Source: CAYVVT01 sp964454335 | Lineage (GTDB): Bacteria; Fidelibacterota; UBA8477; JABMPR01 | Direction of reading: 5' to 3' | NCBI GenBank assembly: GCA_964454335.1 | Contig: CAYVVT010000004.1 | Span: 124,001 to 188,000, forward strand | Length of the DNA: 64,000 nucleotides | Position numbers and translations under genes: made by a program | The notes under the pieces: model-generated | What the model was told of the DNA's origin: nothing | What the model saw: the letters and a program-made list of their open reading frames with translations, nothing else | Database searches by the model: none | Shown: in pieces, positions 54,899 through 63,172 of the stretch | Layout of the letters: every line of letters starts with the position of its first letter | How positions within the stretch are numbered: position 1 is the stretch's first letter

Positions 54899-57037
54899 CT
54901 ATTTGAGATAGACCAGCTTCTGGACAATCGTAACTGGTCTGTAGTCTGACTGGATTTGAATGAGATATACACCACTGGGAACGGCGATACCTTGCGCATC
55001 AAGTGCATCCCACCTCAGAGAATGGTTTGGATAGTCAGACAGGTCATATTCTCTGACCAGCTGCCCGTTGAGGTTGTAGATCCTGATGGAAGCATCCCGT
55101 GTGTCTTCCGGAACCTGGAACGGGATGATCACATTCCCATTGAAAGGATTCGGGTATGCACTACCCAGCGCGAATCCTTCCACGCACAATCTTTGGTCGT
55201 CATTGATCCCCACCCAGCTCCCCCATTCCTCACCATTGATCTCTGCAGCGAGCAGGGTCCAGGTTTCATATAGTACAGGCCAACCTTCCTGGTAGTAATA
55301 TCGTGAGCTTATCCCCAGCCCGCGTGTAAAAGTGTAGGAGTCAGCGACAACGCCAACGTAGCTGAAACTCAGGCTGTCCTCAGTATGCACCAGGGCTGTA
55401 CGATCTACTGGTCCACAGCCCTCCCAGGAATAATCCTCAGTAGAATCACCAGGGAACCAGAATGGATCCTGTTCTCTATTGGGGCATGCGGAATCTGGAT
55501 CATGGATCCAGACCTTCTGGTCCAGTGAATCCATACGCATGAAGACTGTATCTGTACCTAGAGAGTGCTCTATGGTCTTGATATAGTAATGCTGATCATT
55601 TGGAAGGACCGTATCACCTACAATGGTATGCATGGGATAATCAGTAAATTCAGTGGAATCTGCACCGTGTAACAGATATTCCCGTTCGTACTGCCACCGG
55701 TCTCCGATATTCAGGGGATAAAAATCAAGGTTTCGCCAGGTCCCACTGAGCTGGCCGTCCAATTCCGAACCGATGAGTTCCAGTTCCGTACTAATGCCCC
55801 ACAATTCTGATCTCTGCTGTACGAGTCCTTCGCGTTCACGCAGTAAGAGACTGTCTGTTTGACCCCATTCTCCCTGCTTGTACACACCCCATACTTCACC
55901 ATCCGGACTGTCATAACTGATCTGTTCTCCAAAGGTCCCGATACAATTCCACCAATGAATGGTATCTGTCGCAGCCTGTTGGGCCATATGAAGAACGTCA
56001 CCATTTGCGCAGGTGTTATCAGGCTCACCGAGACTCTGAAAGACCATCCCGGTGAATGGATCGATCCGCTGAAAATCCGTCTGCAGCCAGGGTTCCTGAG
56101 TACTAGTAAAATAACTTGGATAGTAACTGAGCTCATTGGGCATGGTCTGGGGAATCCCTGTCCAGCGCATCACAAGGTCTTCAAGCGTGTCTCCCAGACT
56201 GATGGTCAGCTTTCGATACAACCGCTTGTCGCCAGGGACCAGCGGGTAGAAATTCCAGTCCGCCGGATTACTGATACTGTGGAACCAGTCCCCTGCCGCC
56301 TGAATCAGAACCTGATACTGGTAATATCCGATGAATGTACCCGTATCGTCGTAGACCTCCAGACTGTCTACTGACACATCCAGCAGCGAACGGCCAAAAC
56401 CCGGCTGCCAGACTTCCTGGTAGATAATGTCATCCCCACTGTAATAGGCCACATCCACCTGAAAACACTCCCGCCCAGTCTCACATGGGAACCAGGTGTC
56501 CTCATAAGGTGCTCTGAATCTTTCTGCCAGAAAAGGATCCTCAAACCAGACCCAGACATCATCCAGTTCCATGGGGAACTGCAACAGTTTTCGGGGGGCG
56601 GGATAGATCTCACGCAGATTCTCACGTCCGCGCAGCAGGCATTCCCGCATGATTTGGAGAGGCTGTGGATCACCCCCCCTAAGACAGGCCATCTGCCCGG
56701 CGAAAAGATTGCCGGGATCGATCTCAACACCGATCTCGAAAAGGGCGCTGTCATTCAGTGTGATCCATTCCCGGGCTGAGCCGGTGAAGCTGCCCTGGCG
56801 TTCCTCGATCTCCACACGGAAGCAGGGATATCCTTCCAGAGTATCAACTGCGGTGATCTCCCTTACCTGTGTAGTGTGGATATAGATGGGGGGCGACTGG
56901 GGATCAGTTTCAGAGATGAAGATCTGGATGGCATTGTAATACCACTGTTGCCCCACGGACATTTCAAAATCATCGGCTTCAACCTGCGCGAGTACCGGCA
57001 GGGCCAGAATGATGAGGCCCAGGATACGGAAAGACAT
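54899..57037 (-). CDS. Secreted protein of unknown function with YPNPFN tail
   Basis: 712 aa. Signal peptide MSFRILGLIILALPVLAQ. The body has two copies of a similar half: KFPLVPGDKRLYRK-like (DWNFYPLVPGDKRLYRKLT, about 260) and DFYPLNIGDRWQYEREYLL (about 465), each a start of a beta-rich repeat also seen as SVGQQWYYNAIQ near residue 27. So three 'GDxWxY' repeat starts suggest three related domains. Tail: GSAYPNPFNGNVIIPFQV ... GVYLIQIQ and final LVYLK. AGGGGG ribosome site. First gene of the pair with the 586-aa protein. Not assigned to a characterised family. Confidence 0.8.
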   Translation of the reverse strand: MSFRILGLIILALPVLAQVEADDFEMSVGQQWYYNAIQIFISETDPQSPPIYIHTTQVREITAVDTLEGYPCFRVEIEERQGSFTGSAREWITLNDSALFEIGVEIDPGNLFAGQMACLRGGDPQPLQIMRECLLRGRENLREIYPAPRKLLQFPMELDDVWVWFEDPFLAERFRAPYEDTWFPCETGRECFQVDVAYYSGDDIIYQEVWQPGFGRSLLDVSVDSLEVYDDTGTFIGYYQYQVLIQAAGDWFHSISNPADWNFYPLVPGDKRLYRKLTISLGDTLEDLVMRWTGIPQTMPNELSYYPSYFTSTQEPWLQTDFQRIDPFTGMVFQSLGEPDNTCANGDVLHMAQQAATDTIHWWNCIGTFGEQISYDSPDGEVWGVYKQGEWGQTDSLLLREREGLVQQRSELWGISTELELIGSELDGQLSGTWRNLDFYPLNIGDRWQYEREYLLHGADSTEFTDYPMHTIVGDTVLPNDQHYYIKTIEHSLGTDTVFMRMDSLDQKVWIHDPDSACPNREQDPFWFPGDSTEDYSWEGCGPVDRTALVHTEDSLSFSYVGVVADSYTFTRGLGISSRYYYQEGWPVLYETWTLLAAEINGEEWGSWVGINDDQRLCVEGFALGSAYPNPFNGNVIIPFQVPEDTRDASIRIYNLNGQLVREYDLSDYPNHSLRWDALDAQGIAVPSGVYLIQIQSDYRPVTIVQKLVYLK

Positions 57038-57060
57038 ACATCCCCCTTCCAGATTGTCTG

Positions 57061-57097
57061 CCAGGAGAAGTTAAAGGAGACAGAATCCAGAAGACAG
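57061..57097. repeat. Heptamer array (AGGAGAC type), left arm
   Basis: CCAGGAG, AAGTTAA, AGGAGAC, AGAATCC, AGAAGAC in 7-nt register. Its AGAAGACAG matches the reverse complement of the array at 57138-57165. Confidence 0.6.
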
Positions 57098-57137
57098 CCC
57101 GGATTGATTTACCAACCGCAGGGGCAGGATCACCCAT

Positions 57138-57165
57138 CCTGTCTCCTGTCTTCTATCTCCTGCCC
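57138..57165. repeat. Heptamer array (CCTGTCT type), right arm
   Basis: CCTGTCT, CCTGTCT, TCTATCT, CCTGCCC. With 57061-57097 it could form a long imperfect hairpin between the divergent 712-aa and LD-carboxypeptidase genes. Confidence 0.7.
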
Positions 57166-57231
57166 CGCCCCATTCCATTTGCATTGTGGGGTGGAAACCC
57201 TACTTTACGCGCTGTTTTGAGAGACTTCTGA

Positions 57232-58272
57232 ATGATCGACAGACGACATTTTCTGAAACTTGGTGCCACTCTGCTGGCCACCAGCCCCCTGCATCCCCTG
57301 GCAGGACAGAACCTTTTCGCTCCTTCCACCATCAAGCCTCCTCGCTGGAAACCTGGCGATGTCATTGGTCTGGTGAATCCGGCCGGTATCATTTTTACCA
57401 GAGAAGATGTCGATATCGTAAAGGAGAAGGTCCTGGAACTGGATCTGCAGGTGAAAGAGGGAGATCATCTGCTAGATCGCTACGGCTATCTGGCCGGTCA
57501 GGACGAAGATCGGGCCGCAGACCTGATGAAAATGTACGCCGATCCGGATGTAGATGGTCTGCTGGCCTTGCGTGGCGGCTGGGGATGTGCCCGTATTTTA
57601 CCTATGCTGGACTACCGGCTCATCCGTAAAAACCCCAAGATCCTTATGGGCTACAGCGACATCACAAGTCTGCTGCTGGCAATATATGCCCGGACGGGCA
57701 TCGTAACCTTTCATGGCCCTGTAGGCACCTCTACCTGGAATGGTTTTTCCACAGAGTATGTCAAGAAAATGCTGTTTGACGCCGAGGCTGTGGTGATGAG
57801 AAATCCTACTGACCAGGAACAAGAGGAAGATGAGCCTTCAAACGGTATCCTCACGATCACACCGGGTGTCTCCCGCGGAAAGATCCTTGGCGGGAATCTT
57901 TCTGTGCTTTCCTCCATGGCTGGTTCGGCTTATCTGCCTGATTTCAGGGATGCCATTCTGTTCGTGGAAGAGATCGGCGAGGAGCCCTACCGAGTGGACC
58001 GTATGCTCACCCAGTTGAAGATCGCGGGTATTCTTGATCAGCTTTCGGGTTTCGTGTTTGGCAAATGCACCCGCTGTGAGGCTGAGACGCCAAATGCCTC
58101 CTTGAGTCTTGAACAGGTCCTTGATGACCATATCAAACCCCTGGGGATCCCTGCATGGTACGGCGCCATGATCGGACATATCACCGACAAATTCACCATG
58201 CCGCTGGGGATCCGTGCCGAGATCGATTCCACGCTTGGAGAGATCAAGCTGCTGGAAGCTGCGGTTTCCTGA
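57232..58272 (+). CDS. ldcA: LD-carboxypeptidase (peptidase S66), Tat-exported
   Basis: Serine peptidase that removes the terminal D-amino acid from peptidoglycan tetrapeptides. 346 aa. The N-terminus DRRHFLKLGATLLATSP is a twin-arginine signal (RRHFLK), so the enzyme is exported to the periplasm, whereas E. coli LdcA is cytoplasmic. The triad is visible: S142 (LMGYSDITS), E246 (LFVEEIGEEPYRVDRM) and H316 (MIGHITDKF). LALRGGWGCARILP is the family signature. Fits with murQ and PBP1A in the window as cell-wall turnover. Confidence 0.93.
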   Translation: MIDRRHFLKLGATLLATSPLHPLAGQNLFAPSTIKPPRWKPGDVIGLVNPAGIIFTREDVDIVKEKVLELDLQVKEGDHLLDRYGYLAGQDEDRAADLMKMYADPDVDGLLALRGGWGCARILPMLDYRLIRKNPKILMGYSDITSLLLAIYARTGIVTFHGPVGTSTWNGFSTEYVKKMLFDAEAVVMRNPTDQEQEEDEPSNGILTITPGVSRGKILGGNLSVLSSMAGSAYLPDFRDAILFVEEIGEEPYRVDRMLTQLKIAGILDQLSGFVFGKCTRCEAETPNASLSLEQVLDDHIKPLGIPAWYGAMIGHITDKFTMPLGIRAEIDSTLGEIKLLEAAVS

Positions 58273-58306
58273 TCACCACATCTTTCAATATCCTTCATAG
58301 CCCGTC

Positions 58307-58870
58307 GTGAACTACTATACCGATCCAGCCAATGTCAAACAGTACATCGATATGGCCGAAGGATTCGATGGCCGGGAATTGATCGTAAATTTCAAGAAGC
58401 ATCTTGCAAAGGGTTGCACGGTTCTGGAACTGGGCATGGGACCAGGCAAGGACCTGGATATGCTGGCCAGGGAATACGAGGTCACCGGTTCTGATCTTTC
58501 CGGCATCTTTCTCGACCTGTATCGAAAAAGTCACAAGGATGCCGATCTGCTGTTACTGGATGCTGTGACCATCGAGACCGATCGAGAATTCCAGGGTATC
58601 TATTCGAACAAGGTCCTCCATCATCTCACCAAGGAGGAGCTGGCGCGATCATTTCTCCGCCAACGGGAGGTCATGGAAGTCCATGGCATCGCCCTGCATT
58701 CATTCTGGAAAGGTTCTGAGGTGGAGCGCTACGGAGAGATGCTGGCTGTTCAACATGAGTCCGGAGATCTGATCGAACTCCTGCCTGACAGCTTCAGGGT
58801 CCTCGAGCTTTCAGTCTATACCGAAATGGACCCGGATGACTCACTGTGCCTCATCCTGCAGGCGATCTGA
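58307..58870 (+). CDS. Class I SAM-dependent methyltransferase
   Basis: 187-aa cytoplasmic methyltransferase. Motif I reads VLELGMGPGKDLDMLA, followed by the acidic residue in YEVTGSDLSGIFLD that binds the SAM ribose; FQGIYSNKVLHHL is the motif IV region. It is a single Rossmann domain with no additional part that would name the substrate. Starts with GTG and has no obvious ribosome site; 34 nt after ldcA. Confidence 0.85.
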   Translation: MNYYTDPANVKQYIDMAEGFDGRELIVNFKKHLAKGCTVLELGMGPGKDLDMLAREYEVTGSDLSGIFLDLYRKSHKDADLLLLDAVTIETDREFQGIYSNKVLHHLTKEELARSFLRQREVMEVHGIALHSFWKGSEVERYGEMLAVQHESGDLIELLPDSFRVLELSVYTEMDPDDSLCLILQAI

Positions 58871-58934
58871 CTCAGCTCCTGATCCTTTCTCTCAGATTTG
58901 AATTTCGTCTGATCGCACGCCGCAAAGGCCAGTA

Positions 58935-58969
58935 CAATTCCCGATTCGTAATTCGTAATTCGTAATTGA
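58935..58969. repeat. Heptamer tandem array TAATTCG
   Basis: CAATTCC, CGATTCG, TAATTCG, TAATTCG, TAATTGA: five units in 7-nt register, adjoining the stop codon of the algH gene, between it and the convergent methyltransferase. Confidence 0.85.
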
Positions 58970-58970
58970 A

Positions 58971-59522
58971 TTAAGCCTGCCCACCCGTAGAGGGTGCGAC
59001 ATCGATCCCGAAACTGCGGGTGGCTTCCAACCATTTGTCGCCATTGGGCGGGCGGAAGACAAATTCGCGATCGGTGGACTGGAACAGCCAATCACCATTC
59101 TCAATCTCACGTTCCAGTTGATTCTCCCCCCAGCCGGCATATCCCAGCATCAGTCGGTACTCGCCAGGGCCGTCACCCAGCTTGATATCATCCATAACGG
59201 TTGAATTGCTGGTGAGGGAGAATTCATTGGAGACCCGCATGGTCTCCTCCGTGAGATAATCTGTGGAATGCAGGATAAAGCCGCGCTCCAGTGAGACCGG
59301 TCCACCAAAATAGATGGGTGTGAAGGTTTCCTTGACGGCGTCATCGTTCACCACGAGGTCAGGGAAGATGGCTTTGATGCCCTGATCGTCGAAAGTCTTG
59401 TTCACGATGAGGCCCATTGCACCGTTCTCATCATGTTCGCAAATCAGCACAATTGATCGGCTGAAATAGGGATCAGTAAGGTGCGGCATGGCAATGAGGA
59501 TATGTCCTCTCATGGAATCCAT
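58971..59522 (-). CDS. algH: AlgH/YqgE (UPF0301) family protein
   Basis: 183-aa conserved cytosolic protein of the UPF0301 family. N-terminal MRGHILIAMPHLTDPYFSRS and ENGAMGLIVNK are the family signature; FYFGGPVSLERGFILHS and LMLGYAGWGENQLEREIENGDW follow. Named for its effect on alginate regulation in Pseudomonas, but biochemical function is unknown. Start at MDSMRGHIL; a second in-frame ATG three codons later is also possible. Confidence 0.93.
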   Translation of the reverse strand: MDSMRGHILIAMPHLTDPYFSRSIVLICEHDENGAMGLIVNKTFDDQGIKAIFPDLVVNDDAVKETFTPIYFGGPVSLERGFILHSTDYLTEETMRVSNEFSLTSNSTVMDDIKLGDGPGEYRLMLGYAGWGENQLEREIENGDWLFQSTDREFVFRPPNGDKWLEATRSFGIDVAPSTGGQA

Positions 59523-59591
59523 GACTTAACATAGCAGCTTTTTGAAAGATTACCACAACTGCATCCGGTGGCGATCCCGATGCCGGAGAAT

Positions 59592-61946
59592 TTACTTTGG
59601 TTTCAGGACCAGGGTCTTCTGCTCGCCGCTGAGATCGTCAATATCCAAGGACATGGTGAGGTAGTCACCGGCCAGCCAATCGTCGATGAGGTCTGTGTAA
59701 TGCTCATGTTTCGGAACTCCAACCTGGCCGGAGGCATTGGCCATTTTCGACCTGCCCGGAACGCTCATATCCACCAACATTCGCATGGATGCAGTCATCA
59801 CGGTTCTATAGGGTTCATGGAAATCATAGGTTGCCCGATTGACGGTCTCGCCATCTCCTCCAAACGGAAAGGGGCCATAGTTGAGATACTTCCTGATCAA
59901 ACCACCCTTGGCTTCGAAGGGATGGTGAAATTCGATATCATGACCCTGACCCCAGTACCAGGCTTCCACCTGGGCGGTTCCAAACTGAGTACTGAGGCTC
60001 TCGAGAGCATTGCTGAATGCCATTCGCAGCAGATCGTCCCGTGTCTCACGGGTATCGGTCTCGACATTGTCGAACCACTCATTCTCCGGATCATCCATCA
60101 TTTTCACCCAGCGGTTCAGTGATATGTACCAGGTATTGACGTAGTTGTTCGCCAGCTCCTCACCCAGTTCATCATGCCAGATGGACCTGAGAAAACGGTC
60201 CATGATTTCATGATAAAGTGCTGCTGCACCGGATTCAGCGGAGACCACATGGTCCCAGTTCTTCAGAGCCTGCTTGTATTCATCATCTTCCAGCAGAGGC
60301 AGGAGATGGTCCAGGAAAACAGCTGCCAGCAGGGATTTCTGGTCCAGCTGATTTTCCATCTGTTCGCTAAGGTCCGTTGCTTCCTGTCCAGCCAGGAGCG
60401 AGCGGATGCGGAGTGTACGGAAATCAGGGGCGTAGACACCCGGCAGTCTGTAGGCATAGAAATCGCTCACAGGCTGTGCGTTGGCCGTGGCGATGAAACC
60501 TTCCTCGGGATTGAACAGATGCGGCATATGCTCGAAGGGGATCATTGAGATCCAGTCGTACTGTCCAGTCCACCCTGGAACCGGTAGCAGCCCGTCCCCC
60601 AGTCCACGCATAGGGACCTTGCCCGCACCGTAATAACCGATGTCGCCGGATGTATCCGCAAACACAAAATTTTGGGGGGCAGATCCGAAATGGCTCAGTG
60701 CTGCGATAAATTCCTCCCGGTTGGCGGCATGGTTGATCTCGTAAAAGGTGATGACCTCATCATGGAATCGGTGCCCGGTCCATGCCAGGGCCAGGACCTG
60801 TTCATCCTCGTGCATCACCGGTCCATGCAGCGATTTCCTGATCAGCAGGTTTTCTTTGCGGAAGCCATCTTCGGCATCAGGATCCTTGACCCTGATCTCC
60901 TGTGGAATGAGATCAAAACGACGCCAGCTCTCCTTGTACAGATATTGATCCTCATCATCAGGATTCACCTCCTCGATGTATAGGTCCTGCACATCAGGGC
61001 CCATGTTGGTCACGCCCCATGCGATGGCGCGATTGTGCCCGATGAGCACCAGGGGCAGCCCGGCGAAGCACCCACCGGCCACATCCAGTCCGGGTGCCTG
61101 CAGATGGGCGAAGTACCAGGGTCCCGGTAGCCTGGAACCACCGAGATGGGGATCGCTGGCCAGGATCGGCTTACCGGAGGCCGTACGATCGCCGGAGATC
61201 ACCCAGTTGTTACTACCACCGTCAAGGCCGACGAACTCATGCAACCAGGTGGAAAATGTCAGTAGTTCCTCCAGCTGATCCGGCCCCAGCTCTCTCTCAG
61301 AAAGCAGCTTGAAGTGCTTGCGACCGTAATAAGGAAACAGGGTGCGTGCTTTGTCCAGGCCAACCTTTGATACAATATCCCGGTAGATGATCTCCTGGTC
61401 ATAATTATATGAGAGGTCCCAGGATTGGAGCTTGGTCAATGCCAGGATATCACCTTCATCCCAGAGCAGAGGTGCATGATCCAGCAATCGGAACTCCAGC
61501 GGCAGTCGATGGTCCTCCAGAATGAACTGGTTGATACCGGCGATGAAACTATGGATCATGGTCTGGATCTCCAGTGGGTAGCGGTCCAGGATCTTTTCCG
61601 GCGCCTTGGATCTCAGCATGAGTTTTCGCAGGAAGATGTCGGTTTTAAGTAAATCCTCTCCCAGGATCTCCGATAGACTGCCATTGGCGGCAGCGCGCAG
61701 GAATTCCATCTGGAAGAGCCGGTCCTGGGCCATGGCATAACCCAGGCCATAATAGGCATCCGCCTCCGTGTAGGCCTGTATGTGTGGGATTCCACTGCCA
61801 TCCCTGATGATGTTGACCTCACCTGAGATCCCTTTGACCTTCAGCTCGCCCTCGTGGTCCGGCATACCGCCCCTCAAATAGCTGCGCAGGAACAGGGCCA
61901 GGACCAGAATAACGATGACCAGGGCAATGATTATCTTCCGTAACAT
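59592..61946 (-). CDS. Penicillin acylase family protein (Ntn-hydrolase)
   Basis: 784 aa from ATG 61946 (TTG at 61958 is 4 codons earlier). One N-terminal helix (IIIALVIVILVLALFL) then alpha chain; the autocatalytic cleavage site is at GG-SNNWVISGDRT, giving Ser245 as N-terminal nucleophile of the beta chain. LASDPHLGGSRLPGPWY and NMGPDVQDLYIEEVN match penicillin acylase/acyl-homoserine-lactone acylases. Periplasmic, membrane anchored. Substrate could be an acyl-homoserine lactone or other N-acyl compounds; not determined. Confidence 0.93.
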   Translation of the reverse strand: MLRKIIIALVIVILVLALFLRSYLRGGMPDHEGELKVKGISGEVNIIRDGSGIPHIQAYTEADAYYGLGYAMAQDRLFQMEFLRAAANGSLSEILGEDLLKTDIFLRKLMLRSKAPEKILDRYPLEIQTMIHSFIAGINQFILEDHRLPLEFRLLDHAPLLWDEGDILALTKLQSWDLSYNYDQEIIYRDIVSKVGLDKARTLFPYYGRKHFKLLSERELGPDQLEELLTFSTWLHEFVGLDGGSNNWVISGDRTASGKPILASDPHLGGSRLPGPWYFAHLQAPGLDVAGGCFAGLPLVLIGHNRAIAWGVTNMGPDVQDLYIEEVNPDDEDQYLYKESWRRFDLIPQEIRVKDPDAEDGFRKENLLIRKSLHGPVMHEDEQVLALAWTGHRFHDEVITFYEINHAANREEFIAALSHFGSAPQNFVFADTSGDIGYYGAGKVPMRGLGDGLLPVPGWTGQYDWISMIPFEHMPHLFNPEEGFIATANAQPVSDFYAYRLPGVYAPDFRTLRIRSLLAGQEATDLSEQMENQLDQKSLLAAVFLDHLLPLLEDDEYKQALKNWDHVVSAESGAAALYHEIMDRFLRSIWHDELGEELANNYVNTWYISLNRWVKMMDDPENEWFDNVETDTRETRDDLLRMAFSNALESLSTQFGTAQVEAWYWGQGHDIEFHHPFEAKGGLIRKYLNYGPFPFGGDGETVNRATYDFHEPYRTVMTASMRMLVDMSVPGRSKMANASGQVGVPKHEHYTDLIDDWLAGDYLTMSLDIDDLSGEQKTLVLKPK

Positions 61947-61958
61947 GATGTTCCCCAA

Positions 61959-62044
61959 TTGCTTAATACTCGATCCTTGAAATCAATCTGTGCATACATT
62001 CGATGTTTGTTCTCTCAATTTGTATGCCTGTCGTGCCCGGTGGA
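61959..62044. other. Gap between acylase and GlpD-like gene
   Basis: 86 nt, AT-rich. No repeat, hairpin or terminator recognised. The two flanking genes run in the same direction. Confidence 0.3.
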
Positions 62045-63163
62045 TCATGCTTTGATCCCCAACTGTTTCAGAGTTTTCTCTGCCAGTGACAGATAGGTAG
62101 TGAGTTTACCGCCAAAAACATGCAGAAGCCGACTTTCCCCCCGACAATGAAGGTCCAGCTTGAATTCCCGTGACAGATTGGTGGAGCTGCCCTTCTTCTG
62201 AACCAGTGGCCGAACACCGATGACCACATTCTTCACATCTTCCCGCCTTAATTGCATTGCCGGCAACAAGTAGGTGTTGATCTCTTTCAGAAGGTATTGA
62301 ATGTCATCTTCTCCCGGGCTGATCTCATCAACAGGCAGGTCTTCATCCTTTTCTGTTGTTCCGAGCATGGTTTGATCGTTTTCCGGTTCCGGGATGATAA
62401 AAAAGATCCGTTTTTCCGCAGTTTGCATGAACATCAATTCCGGTACCAGCAGGCCTTCGAAGAAGATGTGTATACCACTCACTTTCCTGATCTGGTATCT
62501 GGCTGGCAGGCCGTAGCGCTGGTTCACCTCGTCCATCCAGGGGCCAGTGGCATTGATCAGGGTCGGGGCTTGATATTGCCCTGCACTGGTAGAGAGGAAG
62601 AAATGCTCTTCAGTCCAATCGATCTTCTGAACATCACAGTGGACCAGCAGTGTCCCGCCGGCATGTTGAAAATCTGTCACCACCCTTTCGGTAAGGGCTC
62701 GGTCATTTGTTTTCGCGTCGGGATACCGGTAGACGCGGCGGAGACCAGCGGGATCCAGGGCCGGGAACTGTTCAACAAAATCCTTCCGATGAATCCTGGA
62801 TACGTGTATGGGATTCTTCTTGCCAGCCAGAAGGTCATATAGCCAAAGTCCTGTCCGGATCATCCACGGCGGTCGTGGACTGCTCTTGTAAATGGGGAGG
62901 TAGAACGGCTTGAATTCGACGAGATCCGGATAAAGCAAGTTCAGGCGTTCTCTATCATGGAGGGATTCCCTTACCAGGTGCAAATAACCTGATTCAAGGT
63001 AGCGCAGGCCGCCATGGATCAAGCGGGAGGATCTGGAGCTGGTGCCTTCCGCAACACCGGCTTTGTCCAGCAACAGGACTCTGGAACCATGCTCAACGAG
63101 GGCTTTAGCAATGCCGGCACCGTTTATGCCTGCCCCCAGGACGATAACATCGAACCGGTTCAT
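62045..63163 (-). CDS. glpD: FAD-dependent glycerol-3-phosphate dehydrogenase-like oxidoreductase, short form
   Basis: 372 aa. FAD Rossmann loop VIVLGAGINGAGIAKALVEHG, then SSRSSRLIHGGLRYLESGYLHLV (the GlpD signature), HRKDFVEQFPAL, KTNDRALTERVVTDFQ, and INATGPWMDEV near residue 200. All points to the aerobic GlpD/GlpA family that oxidises sn-glycerol 3-phosphate to DHAP and passes electrons to quinone. The C-terminal domain (DAO_C, about 120 residues of the 500-aa E. coli GlpD) is missing; it ends with FGGKLTTYLSLAEKTLKQLGI. AGGGGGAGG ribosome site. 9 nt after the universal stress gene. Confidence 0.85.
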   Translation of the reverse strand: MNRFDVIVLGAGINGAGIAKALVEHGSRVLLLDKAGVAEGTSSRSSRLIHGGLRYLESGYLHLVRESLHDRERLNLLYPDLVEFKPFYLPIYKSSPRPPWMIRTGLWLYDLLAGKKNPIHVSRIHRKDFVEQFPALDPAGLRRVYRYPDAKTNDRALTERVVTDFQHAGGTLLVHCDVQKIDWTEEHFFLSTSAGQYQAPTLINATGPWMDEVNQRYGLPARYQIRKVSGIHIFFEGLLVPELMFMQTAEKRIFFIIPEPENDQTMLGTTEKDEDLPVDEISPGEDDIQYLLKEINTYLLPAMQLRREDVKNVVIGVRPLVQKKGSSTNLSREFKLDLHCRGESRLLHVFGGKLTTYLSLAEKTLKQLGIKA

Positions 63164-63172
63164 GACCTCCCC

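Noticed and set aside
59897..60094. Short reverse frame inside the acylase
   Set aside because: A shadow frame in a well-supported gene with no domain.
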